Shown here piece by piece: positions 32,873-41,567 of a stretch of DNA of 64,000 nucleotides. Made by a program: the position numbers and the translations under genes. Positions within the stretch are counted from its first letter, which is position 1; each line of letters starts with the position of its first letter. Source of the DNA: Streptosporangium nondiastaticum (GTDB taxonomy: Bacteria; Actinomycetota; Actinomycetes; Streptomycetales; Streptomycetaceae); NCBI RefSeq assembly GCF_003011965.1, contig NZ_PXWG01000002.1, positions 62,001-126,000 of the forward strand, read 5' to 3'. A model generated the notes under the pieces. The model had not been told where the DNA came from, did no database searches, and saw nothing but the letters and a program-made list of their open reading frames with translations.

Positions 32873-33844
32873 GTGCACACACTTGAGGCGGGCGCAGCCC
32901 ACTGCGCCCCCGCCGACGGCCTCGCCGGCCTCCTCTCCCCGCTCACCGAGCAGGAGTTCCTCCGCGACCGGCTGGGGACCGAACCCGTGGTGATCAGAGG
33001 ACGGGAAGGCCGCTTCCGCGGCCTCTTCGGCTGGTCCCGGCTCAACGAGCTCCTCGCCTCCACCCGCACCGACGCGTCCCGCATCCACCTGGTGCGGTCC
33101 GCGGACGGGGTGCCGCTGGCCTCCTGCGCGGAACCCGTCCCGCAGCTGTCCCCGCGCGGACGCCCGTCCCGGCTCCGCCCGGAGCGGCTGTACGAGACGC
33201 TCCACGCCGGCAGCACCCTCGCCATCGACGGCGTCGAGGAACTCCACGCCCCGCTGCGCGCCCTGGTCACCGCCGTCGAAGGGTCCCTGCGCTCGCTCGT
33301 CCAGGCCAATCTCTACGTGAACCTCGGCGGCGCCCCGCAGGGCTTCCACACCCACTGGGACGACCACGACGTCCTCGTCCTCCAGGCCGAGGGCGCCAAG
33401 CACTGGGACATCCACCCGCCGACCGAGGAGCACCCCGTCGGAGTGCTCAGCGATCCGCCTCCGCCGGCCGTGGGCGCCGCCACGTGGTCCGGGGATCTCA
33501 CCGAAGGCGACGTGCTCTACCTGCCGCGCGGCTGGTGGCACACCGTCAGGGCCGTCGAAGGCCGCCCTTCGCTCCACCTGACCCTCGGCACCCGGCTTCC
33601 CTCCGCCGGCGACCTGCTGCGGCGCCTGCTCGTCCACCTGGCCCGCAGCCACCCACTCGTACGCCAGGACCTGCCGAGGTTCGCCGCCGCGGACCGCGCG
33701 CAGGACTGGTACGCGGCCCTGCGCGAGGTCCTGGTCACCGCCGCCCGCGAGCCGGGCCTCCTCGAGGAGCTGGCCGAGCGGGCCGGCGGCGGAGCTCCGC
33801 ACCGGCCGCAGTTCACCCTCCCGGACACGGCCGGCACCCGGTGA
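32873..33844 (+). CDS. JmjC/cupin_4 oxygenase, probable peptide hydroxylase
   Basis: 323 residues. JmjC domain of the ribosomal-oxygenase (Cupin_4) type: iron ligands His161 and Asp163 in THWDDHD, and His223 in LPRGWWH. Enzymes of this family are Fe(II)/2-oxoglutarate hydroxylases that often act on residues in proteins. The GTG start at 32873 follows GAGG/GGAG. It lies in the operon just ahead of an exporter, the three-repeat precursor peptide and a YcaO gene, so the natural inference is hydroxylation of the peptide cores. Action on a carrier-bound amino acid is the alternative. Confidence 0.85.
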   Translation: MHTLEAGAAHCAPADGLAGLLSPLTEQEFLRDRLGTEPVVIRGREGRFRGLFGWSRLNELLASTRTDASRIHLVRSADGVPLASCAEPVPQLSPRGRPSRLRPERLYETLHAGSTLAIDGVEELHAPLRALVTAVEGSLRSLVQANLYVNLGGAPQGFHTHWDDHDVLVLQAEGAKHWDIHPPTEEHPVGVLSDPPPPAVGAATWSGDLTEGDVLYLPRGWWHTVRAVEGRPSLHLTLGTRLPSAGDLLRRLLVHLARSHPLVRQDLPRFAAADRAQDWYAALREVLVTAAREPGLLEELAERAGGGAPHRPQFTLPDTAGTR

Positions 33845-35160
33845 CCCGCCCGGCTCGGGCACGCCTGATCGCACCGGCCGCCGTGCGCGGTCTGCCGCCC
33901 GCGTTCTGGTGGATCTGGCTGAGCGTCCTCGTGAACTGGATCGGCGGCTTCGCCGGGCCCATGCTGGCCATGTCGCTGACCGCGGGGCGCGGCTACTCGG
34001 CGTCGTCCGCGGGGCTCGTCCTGTCCCTCGTCGGACTCGGCGGGATCGCCGGCACGTTCCTGGGCGGGGCGCTCGCCGACCGGATCGGGCGGCGCACGAC
34101 CATGTTCGCCGCACACCTCTGGACGGCGGCGAGCATGGCCCTGCTCGGGCTGAGCGACGGGCCGTGGGCCGTGGCCGCGTCCGCCCTGGCCATGGGGGGC
34201 GGCGCCGCAGCGGTCCGCCCCGCGATGCAGGCCTCGCTCACGGACCTGGTCCGGCCCGAGGACCGTCAGCGGGCCTTCTCCCTCAACTACTGGGCCCTGA
34301 ACGCCGGAGGAGCGGTCGCGGCGGTACTGGCCGGCCTCATGGTCAGCCACGGCTACACCCCGATCTTCCTGGCCGACGGCGCCGCGACACTCGCCTGCGG
34401 CGTCCTGGTCCTGGCCAAGGTCCCCGAAACCCGCCCCTCCCCCACCCCGGAGCCCACGGCCCCGCTCCCGGGCGCCGGCACGACCACATCGGTACCGGTG
34501 CACCGCGACGGCCCCTTCATGCTGTTCGTCCTGATGACCGCGGTCTTCGCCATGGTCTTTCAACAGGGGTTCTCCACCCTGCCGGTCGTCATGACCGCCG
34601 AGGGCCACCCGCCCGAGACGTACAGCCTGGTCAGCGCCGCCAACGGGCTGATGATCGTGGCCCTGCAGATCCCCCTGACCCGGCTGGTGAGCGGACGCCC
34701 GCCCGCCGTGGTCCTGCCGGCCGCCGGCCTGCTCCTCGGCGGCGGCTTCGGCCTGACGATGTTCGCGGACAGTGCCGCGGCCTTCGCCTGCACCGTCCTC
34801 ATCTGGACCCTCGGCGAAATCCTGCAGGCCCCCGCCGGCATCGCCGTCACCGCCGACCGCGCCCCCGCCCACCAACGCGGCCGCTACCAGGGCGTGTACG
34901 GGGGCGCGTGGTCGGCCGCCGCGTTCCTGGCACCCGCGGGCGGCGGCTGGATCCTCGACCACTGGGGCGCCACCACCCTGTGGGCCCTGTGCGCGCTCCT
35001 CGCCACCACGGCCGGCCTGGGCGGCGCACTGGTCACCGCCCGCCACAAGAACTTCCGTACGGGCTCCCCGAGTACCGCACGGGAGGGAAGCGGCACTCCG
35101 CTTCCCACCGCCTCCTCCCGACCGGGACGAGGAAACCCAGACGAAGGGAACACCTCATGA
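33841..35160 (+). CDS. MFS exporter
   Basis: 439 residues from the GTG at 33841, which overlaps the JmjC stop. Twelve hydrophobic segments and the motif GGALADRIGRRT (loop 2-3). A longer upstream frame exists but overlaps the JmjC gene entirely. The C-terminal 35 residues are polar and contain the ribosome-binding region of the next gene; the stop overlaps the precursor ATG by 4 nt. Likely exporter for the RiPP or hybrid product. Third MFS of the cluster. Confidence 0.9.
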   Translation: MTRPARARLIAPAAVRGLPPAFWWIWLSVLVNWIGGFAGPMLAMSLTAGRGYSASSAGLVLSLVGLGGIAGTFLGGALADRIGRRTTMFAAHLWTAASMALLGLSDGPWAVAASALAMGGGAAAVRPAMQASLTDLVRPEDRQRAFSLNYWALNAGGAVAAVLAGLMVSHGYTPIFLADGAATLACGVLVLAKVPETRPSPTPEPTAPLPGAGTTTSVPVHRDGPFMLFVLMTAVFAMVFQQGFSTLPVVMTAEGHPPETYSLVSAANGLMIVALQIPLTRLVSGRPPAVVLPAAGLLLGGGFGLTMFADSAAAFACTVLIWTLGEILQAPAGIAVTADRAPAHQRGRYQGVYGGAWSAAAFLAPAGGGWILDHWGATTLWALCALLATTAGLGGALVTARHKNFRTGSPSTAREGSGTPLPTASSRPGRGNPDEGNTS

Positions 35161-35294
35161 ACGAGCAGATCATCGTCAACAACTGCGTCGCTGCTTACGT
35201 GGACACCGACGAGGTCATCGTCAACAACTGCGTCGCCGCCTACGTGGACACCGACGAGCTCGTCGTCAACAACTGCGTCGCCGCCTACGTGTGA
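35157..35294 (+). CDS. Three-unit RiPP precursor peptide (VNNCVAAYV cores)
   Basis: 45 residues made of exactly three 15-residue units: 1-15, 16-30 and 31-45. Units 2 and 3 start with the acidic spacer DTDE, unit 1 with MNEQ; then two aliphatic residues and the invariant VNNCVAAYV. The peptide stops exactly at the end of the third core, so there is no follower, and no long leader: the DTDE/MNEQ spacer must serve as recognition sequence. The only Cys of each unit is its residue 10; there is no Ser or Pro. A GAAGGGA lies 7 nt before the ATG, which overlaps the MFS stop. YcaO follows after 4 nt. I infer a multi-core ribosomal natural product; no known family matches in my memory. Confidence 0.88.
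   Translation: MNEQIIVNNCVAAYVDTDEVIVNNCVAAYVDTDELVVNNCVAAYV
35175..35291 (+). repeat. 45-bp tandem repeat encoding the peptide cores
   Basis: Copies at 35175-35219, 35220-35264 and a 27-bp partial copy at 35265-35291. The core codons of copies 2 and 3 are identical; copy 1 differs only by two synonymous GCT for GCC changes. The amino-acid conservation with synonymous differences supports selection on the peptide. Confidence 0.9.
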
Positions 35295-35298
35295 GCCG

Positions 35299-36687
35299 AT
35301 GACACTCACCCGCACCCCGGAGACCGGCCCGGACGGCGCCCGCCGTCCGGTGCCGGGCTCCGGCCCGTACCCGCCCGTCATCACCGGAACCCGGGTCCTC
35401 ACCGGACCGGCCGGCACCCCGCCCGCCCTGCACCTGGCTGTCAGCGATCTGGCCGACCCCGGCCCGGCGCGGCCGTGGCAGGCCGACCGGCAAGCGTTCG
35501 GCACCTCCTGGAACGTCCCCGAGCAGGCCCGGCGCTCCGCCGAAGGAGAAGCCGTGGAACGGTTCTGCGGCTCCGTACCCCCCGCACCCGCCCGTGTCCA
35601 CTACGGAACCCACGACGACCTCACCCGCCGGGGCGTCCCCGCGCTGGACCCCCGCCGCCTCGTCCTGTACTCGCCGCGCCAGTACGCGACCCCCGGCTTT
35701 CCGTTCCGCCCCTTCCTGCGGGACTCCCCGGCCCACTGGATCGAAGGCCGCTCCGCGGACGGCGACGAGCCCGTCCTCGTCCCCGCCTTCCTCGTGTACA
35801 CGGCCTGGCGGCGCATGCCCCACGAGCACCCCGAGCCGCGGTACGCCTTCCCCGCCCTGGGCGGCACCGCAGCGGGCCCCACCCTCGGACACGCCCTGCG
35901 CTCCGCCCTGGAAGAAGTCGTGGAGCGCGACGCCGCCGCGGTGTGGTGGGCCAACGCGCGGCCATTGCCCGCCCTCCCGCCGACCCCGTATCTGCGCACC
36001 CTGATCAGCGGCGCGCCCCGTGACTTCGACATCCGGCTGACGTACCTGGAGAACGAGTTCGGGGCCCCGGTGATCGCCGCCGGGGTCCGCAGCCGGGAGG
36101 AGGGCTGGCTGACCTATGGATTCGCTCTCCGCCACGACCCGGTCGAAGCCGCGGCCAAGGCCCTGGCCGAGGCGTACACCCTGCACGTCACCTGCCGCAC
36201 CCTGGAAAACCCCACGGCGACCGTCCGGACCCCCGGCCGCCCCTCCCCGCTCAAACCCTGGCGCCGTGACCGCCGCTACCTGGACTCCTACCGCGACGAC
36301 TCCTCGGACGTCGTCGAGCAACTCTGCCAGCAGCAGCTCTACCTGGACCGCCGGGCGGCCGACCGCGTAGCGCCCTGGACCTGGACCCGACCGGACGCCC
36401 TCTGGTCGGACGTCCCCGCCCTGCCGCGCGACGATCCCGGAGCCCTGCTCGACAGGGTCCGCGCCGAGGGATACGAGGTCATCAGCGTGGACATCACCGC
36501 CCCGCAAGCAGCGGCCTCAGGCGTCCACACCGTCCGGGCCGTCGTGCCGGGAACCACCACCACCGCCCCGGCCGCTTACCCGTTCCTGGGCGCGGACCGC
36601 CTCCGCAAGGCCGCCGACCGCCTGGGCTGGAGCCGGTCCCCGCTTCCCGGGAAAGAACTCAACGCCTTCCCCATGCCCCATTCCTGA
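35299..36687 (+). CDS. YcaO-domain protein, probable peptide-modifying enzyme
   Basis: 462 residues; the ATG at 35299 is 4 nt after the precursor stop. YcaO ATP/Mg motifs: SAEGEAVER (80-88), ALEEVVERDA (203-212) and further downstream acidic residues (EAYTLHVTCRTLEN, about 286-299). The C-terminus ends FPMPHS, a short version of the Pro-rich PxPxP tail of azoline-forming YcaOs. Such enzymes activate a peptide backbone amide with ATP to make azolines, thioamides or amidines. No E1-like/ThiF partner or TfuA is encoded in the window, so it is a stand-alone YcaO. The Cys in NNC is the obvious target. Last gene of the operon. Confidence 0.9.
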   Translation: MTLTRTPETGPDGARRPVPGSGPYPPVITGTRVLTGPAGTPPALHLAVSDLADPGPARPWQADRQAFGTSWNVPEQARRSAEGEAVERFCGSVPPAPARVHYGTHDDLTRRGVPALDPRRLVLYSPRQYATPGFPFRPFLRDSPAHWIEGRSADGDEPVLVPAFLVYTAWRRMPHEHPEPRYAFPALGGTAAGPTLGHALRSALEEVVERDAAAVWWANARPLPALPPTPYLRTLISGAPRDFDIRLTYLENEFGAPVIAAGVRSREEGWLTYGFALRHDPVEAAAKALAEAYTLHVTCRTLENPTATVRTPGRPSPLKPWRRDRRYLDSYRDDSSDVVEQLCQQQLYLDRRAADRVAPWTWTRPDALWSDVPALPRDDPGALLDRVRAEGYEVISVDITAPQAAASGVHTVRAVVPGTTTTAPAAYPFLGADRLRKAADRLGWSRSPLPGKELNAFPMPHS

Positions 36688-36699
36688 CAGGCGGTTTCA

Positions 36700-36720
36700 G
36701 GGCAAGCTCAAAGCTTGCCC
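36700..36720. terminator. Terminator after YcaO
   Basis: Perfect 9-bp stem GGGCAAGCT / AGCTTGCCC (36700-36708 with 36712-36720), loop CAA, 12 nt after the YcaO stop and between convergent genes. It marks the likely right border of the cluster. Confidence 0.85.
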
Positions 36721-36774
36721 GTCTCCCGGCTGAAGCTGGAAAGGAGGCTCGAAGGAGCCCTGAGGGGCGAGCGG

Positions 36775-37770
36775 TCAGTCCTTCAGCATCGCGTCGCGCA
36801 CCGGGATCCAGTCCAGCGAGGACCGGATCCCCTCCTCCAGGGAGAGCCGCGGCGTCCAGCCCAGGAGCCTGCGGGCCCGGTCGCTCTTGGTGTAGCCGCC
36901 GGCGACGTCACCGGGCCGTGGCTCCGCGTCGACCGTGGCGAGCGGCGTGTCGACGACCCGGTTGAAGGCGGCGCACAGCTCCCGCACGGTGGTGCCCGAG
37001 CCCGTGCCCAGATTGACCGCCATCGACGGCTCCGAGTCCGTGAGCAGGGAGTCGAAGCGGCCGATCGCCGCCACATGGGCGGCGGCCAGGTCCCAGACGT
37101 GCACGTAGTCCCGGATTCCGGTCCCGTCGCGCGTGGGGTAGTCGGTCCCGGTCACGGGGAAGGCCGTGCCCTCCTGGTGCGCCTGGATCATCTTGCCCAG
37201 AGCGTGGCTGGGCCGCTTGAGCTGAAGCCCGGTCCGCATCCTGGGGTCCGCCCCTATGGGGTTGAAGTAGCGCAGCGAGAGCACGCGCATCCGGCCGGCG
37301 GCGGCGATGTCCGCGAACATCTGCTCGCACACGGCTTTGGTGCGCGCGTAGGGGCTCTGCGGCCTGAGCGGAGAGTCCTCGTTGACGGAGGATCCGTCGT
37401 CGGCCTGATAGACGGAGGCCGAGGAACTGAAGATCAGCCGGTCACAGCCTGCCCTGCGGAGATGGCCGAGAAAGGCCAGGCTCTTGGCGACGTTCGCCTC
37501 GTAGTAGCCGATCGGGTCCTCAACGGACTCCGGCACCACGATCAACGCCGCGCAGTGCACCACCGCGGAGATGTCCGGGTGCTCGGAGAAGATCCGGTCG
37601 ATCAGCGCGCCGTCGGAGATGTCGCCCTCGTAGAAGATCCGGTCACCGGTGAACTCGCGGCGGCCCCGGACGAGACTGTCGAGAATCACCGGGGTGATTC
37701 CCTCGTCCAGGCAGGCCGAAGCAATGGTGCTTCCGATGTATCCGGCTCCCCCGGCAATAAGAACAGACAC
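36775..37770 (-). CDS. galE: UDP-glucose 4-epimerase-type NAD-dependent epimerase
   Basis: 331 residues; the GTG at 37770 has GGAGAG upstream. Extended SDR: GGAGYIG at the N-terminus, SSASVY, and the YxxxK pair in SPYARTK; the RYFNPIGA and RDYVHVWDLA segments are typical of GalE. It would interconvert UDP-glucose and UDP-galactose. A promoter gap of about 100 bp to the next gene contains GGGCAA and TTGCCC half-sites but not the cluster operator in its strict form, so membership in the cluster is uncertain. Confidence 0.85.
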   Translation of the reverse strand: MSVLIAGGAGYIGSTIASACLDEGITPVILDSLVRGRREFTGDRIFYEGDISDGALIDRIFSEHPDISAVVHCAALIVVPESVEDPIGYYEANVAKSLAFLGHLRRAGCDRLIFSSSASVYQADDGSSVNEDSPLRPQSPYARTKAVCEQMFADIAAAGRMRVLSLRYFNPIGADPRMRTGLQLKRPSHALGKMIQAHQEGTAFPVTGTDYPTRDGTGIRDYVHVWDLAAAHVAAIGRFDSLLTDSEPSMAVNLGTGSGTTVRELCAAFNRVVDTPLATVDAEPRPGDVAGGYTKSDRARRLLGWTPRLSLEEGIRSSLDWIPVRDAMLKD

Positions 37771-37868
37771 GATCTTCTCTCCCTGAACCTTGGAAAGCCA
37801 CGGGCAATTGACAACAAGTCCCTCGGGGTTGCCCCGCGAAACGGGCGGATCCGGTCCGGCGGCCGGCC

Positions 37869-38606
37869 TCAGGCCGGCTTGCGCCACACGGAGATGTGCT
37901 TTGCGGAGTCCTGGGTGAACGGCGTCCCGTCCCAGTCCGCGACGCGGCGTTCCAGCTCGAGCCCGGCGATCCGGGCCATCAGATCGAGCTCCGCCGGCCA
38001 AGCGTACCGGTGCCGGGAGTTGTCCCGGCGGTAGCGGCCGTCGTCGTCGCGGGTGAAGTGGTGCGAGACGAGAACCTGCTCGACCAGGTCGAAAGTGTCG
38101 AAGCCGAGATGCTGCTCGGAGACGTCGAACGGCACCGCGACCTGGCCGGGGGGCAGGAACCGCAGCGGCGGCACACCCAGCTCGATGACGAATCGGCCGC
38201 CGGGCTTCAGGTGACGTGCGGCGTTGCGGAAGCATTCGACCTGCTCGTCCTGCGTGAGCAGGTTCGTGATGGTGTTGTAGACGAGATAGACCAGGGTGAA
38301 CTCTCCGGAGACGACGGTGGTGGCCATGTCCCCGATGGCCACGGGGAGCATGTCCTCGTCGATCTTGCGCCGCAGGACCGCTGCCATGTGCTCGGACAGT
38401 TCGATGCCCACCACCGGCACGCCCCGTTCCCGGAGCGGGATCCCCACTCGTCCGGTGCCGACGGCGAACTCCAGTGCCCTGCCGTCTCCGGCGAGCTCGG
38501 CGAGGAAGGCGAGAGTCGGTCCGAGAACGGCGGCCGAGGACATCTCGGTCTCTTCGGCGTCATAGCGGTCAGCGGTCGCACGGGTCCACAGCTCACTGCT
38601 CGTCAT
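37869..38606 (-). CDS. SAM-dependent methyltransferase
   Basis: 245 residues from the ATG at 38606; no clear ribosome-binding site, and a TTG 9 nt earlier is possible. Class I methyltransferase fold with motif I ALEFAVGTGRVGIPL (E/DxGxGxG type) and the acidic GIELSEHM after it; LVYNTITNL matches motif II. Target unknown. Same strand as galE with 98 nt between them. Divergent from the permease. Confidence 0.85.
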   Translation of the reverse strand: MTSSELWTRATADRYDAEETEMSSAAVLGPTLAFLAELAGDGRALEFAVGTGRVGIPLRERGVPVVGIELSEHMAAVLRRKIDEDMLPVAIGDMATTVVSGEFTLVYLVYNTITNLLTQDEQVECFRNAARHLKPGGRFVIELGVPPLRFLPPGQVAVPFDVSEQHLGFDTFDLVEQVLVSHHFTRDDDGRYRRDNSRHRYAWPAELDLMARIAGLELERRVADWDGTPFTQDSAKHISVWRKPA

Positions 38607-38796
38607 GGTCAACAACTTTGCCGTGCGCTGAGGGACGGTGTCGACTCATTTGCCACGTCCGGCTCGCCCGCCGGGAGCTTGCAACGGCTGATGTGCCGCT
38701 GTCCCGCGGGCAGCGGCCGGTTCGTTGCTCCTCAAACCGCGTCCCGGCGGCCGACAATCGTGTCATGCCGCGCCGGTTCCCGCCGTCCGTCTGCCC

Positions 38797-38833
38797 CCTT
38801 ATCCCTTCCTGCCTATCCCTTCCTGCCTATCCC
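38797..38833 (+). repeat. Short tandem repeat upstream of the permease
   Basis: The 14-bp unit TATCCCTTCCTGCC occurs twice in tandem, with a third partial copy (TATCCC), ending about 17 nt before the permease start. Strongly pyrimidine-rich. The rest of the gap 38607-38849 holds scattered TTGCCA-like half-sites only. Confidence 0.6.
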
Positions 38834-38849
38834 CGTGCGGAGAATATCG

Positions 38850-40376
38850 ATGCGTACACCAGCACGTGCACGATGGCAGCGGTCCGAGCCGCTGGACGAC
38901 GAGCGCACACTCAAAGAGCTCGGCTATACCCAGCAACTGCACCGGCGCATGGGAGCCTTCGGCAACTTCTCCGCTTCCTTGTCGGTCATCTCCATCATGT
39001 CCGGGACGTTGCTGCTTCTCGGCTACGGCCTGAACAGCGGCGGCCCGGCAGTGGTGGTGTGGGGGTGGCTCGCCGTGGGGCCGCTGGTGCTGTGCCTGGC
39101 CGCGGCGCTGGCCGAGATCACCTCCCGCTATCCCACCAGCGGCGGCCTCTACTACATGGCCCGCCGGCTCGGCGGTGAGCGGTGGAGCTGGTACACCGGC
39201 TGGCTCAACCTCCTGGGGCTGCTCGGCGGGATCGCGGCCCAGGACTACGGCATCGCGACCTTCACCGGGGCCTGGGCGAACCTGCACTCCGGCTATGTGC
39301 CGACACCAGGATCCCTGCTGGTCCTGTACGCGGTCATCCTCGCGCTGCACGGCGTCTTGAATCTCTTCGGCACCCGGCTGATGAACTTCCTGACTTCCCT
39401 GAGCGCGTGGTGGCACGTGACCGGGGCCGTCGTCATCATCGGCGCCCTGACGCTCGTCCCCTCCCACCACCAGCCGGCCCGCTTCGTGTTCTCCGAGTTC
39501 ACCAACAACACCGGCTGGTCGAACCCGGTGTACGTGGTCATGCTGGGCATGTTGCTGCCGTGCTTCGCTCTGGCCGGCTACGACACCTCGGCCCATCTGA
39601 GCGAGGAGACCAGTGGTGCTTCCGTGGCCGCGGCGCGCGGGATCGTCCGCTCGGTGGCGGTGTCCTGGATCGCCGGCGGTGCCCTGCTGGCCGCCTTGCT
39701 GTTCGGCGTCCAGGACTATGCCGCGACGCTGGGCAGCGAGACGGGGGTCCCGGTGGCGCAGATCTTCCTGGACGCTCTGGGCGTGGCGACGGCGAAGGCG
39801 TTGCTGCTGGTGATCATCGTCGCGCAGTTCCTGTGCGGCTACACCGTAACCGCCTCCGCCAGTCGCATGATCTACGCCTTCGCCCGGGACGGCGCCCTGC
39901 CCGGCTCCGCGCACTGGCAGAAGGTCAGCCGCCGTAGGGCCGTCCCGGCCAACGCCGTGTGGCTCGCGGTCGTCGTCGCCTTCGTGCTTGCCCTGCCGTC
40001 CCTGTATTCCGCCACGGCGTTCTCCGCGGTGACCGCGATTTCCGTGGTGGGATTCACCCCGGCCTACGCCATCCCCGTACTGCTGCGACTGCGCCACCGA
40101 GAGCGGTTCACCCCCGGGCCCTGGCACCTGGGCCGCTGGAGCCGGCCGATCGGCTGGGTGGCAGTGCTCTGGGCGACCGGGGCCACCGTGCTGTTCCTGC
40201 TGCCGCAGTCGGACCCGGTCACCGCCACGAGCTTCAACTACACGCCCGTCGCCTTGTTGGTGGCCCTCGTCATGGCCGCATTGTGGTGGCGCGTCGGGCG
40301 CCGCTCCTACGGCGTGCCCCGCTCCGGCACGGCGAGCGGCCACGACCGGACCGAAGAGGCCGAGAACATCGTCTGA
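38850..40376 (+). CDS. Amino-acid permease (APC superfamily)
   Basis: 508 residues; the ATG at 38850 follows GGAG by 7 nt. About 12 TM segments with the APC consensus near the N-terminus (LHRRMGAFGNFSASLSVISIM) and EITSRYPTSGGLYYMARRL in TM2/loop. It resembles GABA/choline-type permeases of actinobacteria. Probably imports amino acids or amines. It is not clearly part of the biosynthetic cluster. Confidence 0.9.
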   Translation: MRTPARARWQRSEPLDDERTLKELGYTQQLHRRMGAFGNFSASLSVISIMSGTLLLLGYGLNSGGPAVVVWGWLAVGPLVLCLAAALAEITSRYPTSGGLYYMARRLGGERWSWYTGWLNLLGLLGGIAAQDYGIATFTGAWANLHSGYVPTPGSLLVLYAVILALHGVLNLFGTRLMNFLTSLSAWWHVTGAVVIIGALTLVPSHHQPARFVFSEFTNNTGWSNPVYVVMLGMLLPCFALAGYDTSAHLSEETSGASVAAARGIVRSVAVSWIAGGALLAALLFGVQDYAATLGSETGVPVAQIFLDALGVATAKALLLVIIVAQFLCGYTVTASASRMIYAFARDGALPGSAHWQKVSRRRAVPANAVWLAVVVAFVLALPSLYSATAFSAVTAISVVGFTPAYAIPVLLRLRHRERFTPGPWHLGRWSRPIGWVAVLWATGATVLFLLPQSDPVTATSFNYTPVALLVALVMAALWWRVGRRSYGVPRSGTASGHDRTEEAENIV

Positions 40377-40415
40377 TAACAGAAGTCCATCGAATCGGTG
40401 CCGCCGGCTCCGAGA

Positions 40416-41567
40416 TCACGAGCGCACCTGCACCACAGCGTGAGTGCCGGACGTCCGCCAGTGCGGCACCGCGTTGAGCCCCGCGAGAGTACTCGTCTCG
40501 AGGCCGACGATGACGTCCGACTTCAGCGTGCGCAGCGCCGCGACCCGGCCCGGGAAGTAGTCCGTCACCTCAGCAAACGGGATCGTGGGTTCCCACCAGC
40601 GGTCGCCGGCCAATCGGCGGTAGTTCAGGTCGCCCTTCAAGATCGTCACTGTGGCCGGCGCGAACTCTCGCCGCAACCCTTCCGGCATGGCGGTGAAGTC
40701 GAACGGTGCGCAGAAGTACGCGTCCGCACGCATGCGCAACCGTCCGAGCGCGGCTGCCTCGCGCAGTCTCTCCCCCACGGCTCGGGCCTTGCCCTTGCTG
40801 TGCAGGAGCGCTCGCAGGCAGTCGGCGACGTCTCCCAAGGTGGCGTCAGAGACGTAGTAGGGCGACGGCTTCACGTGCAGCACGACCTGGTCGGCCAGGC
40901 CGTGCGCGAGGAGGTGGTCGATGAGGACCAGGTCTGCGACCATCTCGCTGCCCGCGTTGTCAGCGACCAGGGCGACTGTTCCGCCGGCCTCCGATCGGAG
41001 CAGCTCCCACAGACGTGCGCTGTCGTCGGCCACCAGGCCGGAGGCCTCGATTCCGCGGCCTGCAGTGATCTGGAAGCCCAGGTCCGCGCGATTGCCCCAG
41101 AGACTCGACAGCAGCAGCGCCTGCCCCCGTTCGTCGTCGGCCAGTGCGGCAACGTCGTCGAGGGCAGTGATCTCCGCCGACACCGCCTCACCCGCGAGCT
41201 CCGCCTGCTTGAAAGGCGCGAACGGGTCGACGCCCCGCCACGGCCCGGGCTCGAAGTAACCGGTGGCCTCCAGGAGACGCCGGTAGAAGAAGGATTCCGC
41301 CCACAGGAACGGCACCGACGTCCACGGTTGGCCGTACAAGCCACTCCCCCAGTCACGCCAGAGTCCGGCGTCAGCGGCGCTGTCCGGAAGCGGGCGGATC
41401 ACGCCTTGGACGTTCTCCTCCACGAGCTCGGACAGCGCCCGGCGCTGCCCGGGGGCGAAGGGCCAGACGGCGACCAGCCGTTCGATCAGCGCCGGATGCC
41501 GCTTGACGAACACGTCGCCGGCGAAGGGCGACTCACTCGAAATGATCTGCGGGGGCTGCTGGGTCAT
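40416..41567 (-). CDS. DUF89/ARMT1-like damage-control phosphatase family protein
   Basis: 383 residues. DUF89 signatures: ADNAGSEMVADLVLIDHLL with the metal-binding Asp/Asn pair, HVKPSPYYVSDAT, and the C-terminal KGDLNYRRL. Family members are metal-dependent phosphatases that act on damaged or reactive phosphometabolites. Start ATG at 41567. It is convergent with the permease and monocistronic, apart from a possible small upstream ORF with which it shares a 4-nt overlap. Confidence 0.85.
   Translation of the reverse strand: MTQQPPQIISSESPFAGDVFVKRHPALIERLVAVWPFAPGQRRALSELVEENVQGVIRPLPDSAADAGLWRDWGSGLYGQPWTSVPFLWAESFFYRRLLEATGYFEPGPWRGVDPFAPFKQAELAGEAVSAEITALDDVAALADDERGQALLLSSLWGNRADLGFQITAGRGIEASGLVADDSARLWELLRSEAGGTVALVADNAGSEMVADLVLIDHLLAHGLADQVVLHVKPSPYYVSDATLGDVADCLRALLHSKGKARAVGERLREAAALGRLRMRADAYFCAPFDFTAMPEGLRREFAPATVTILKGDLNYRRLAGDRWWEPTIPFAEVTDYFPGRVAALRTLKSDVIVGLETSTLAGLNAVPHWRTSGTHAVVQVRS

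Noticed and set aside
35175..35291. CRISPR-like tandem repeat
   Set aside because: The 45-bp repeats are in-frame, without spacers of unrelated sequence, and differ synonymously; they are protein-coding.
35299..36687. Classical azoline cyclodehydratase pair (YcaO plus E1-like partner)
   Set aside because: No ThiF/E1-like or TfuA gene is seen in the window; the YcaO stands alone and its C-terminal Pro tail is short.
36775..38606. galE and methyltransferase as cluster members
   Set aside because: They lie behind a strong terminator and lack the strict operator; only half-sites are visible. Membership left open.
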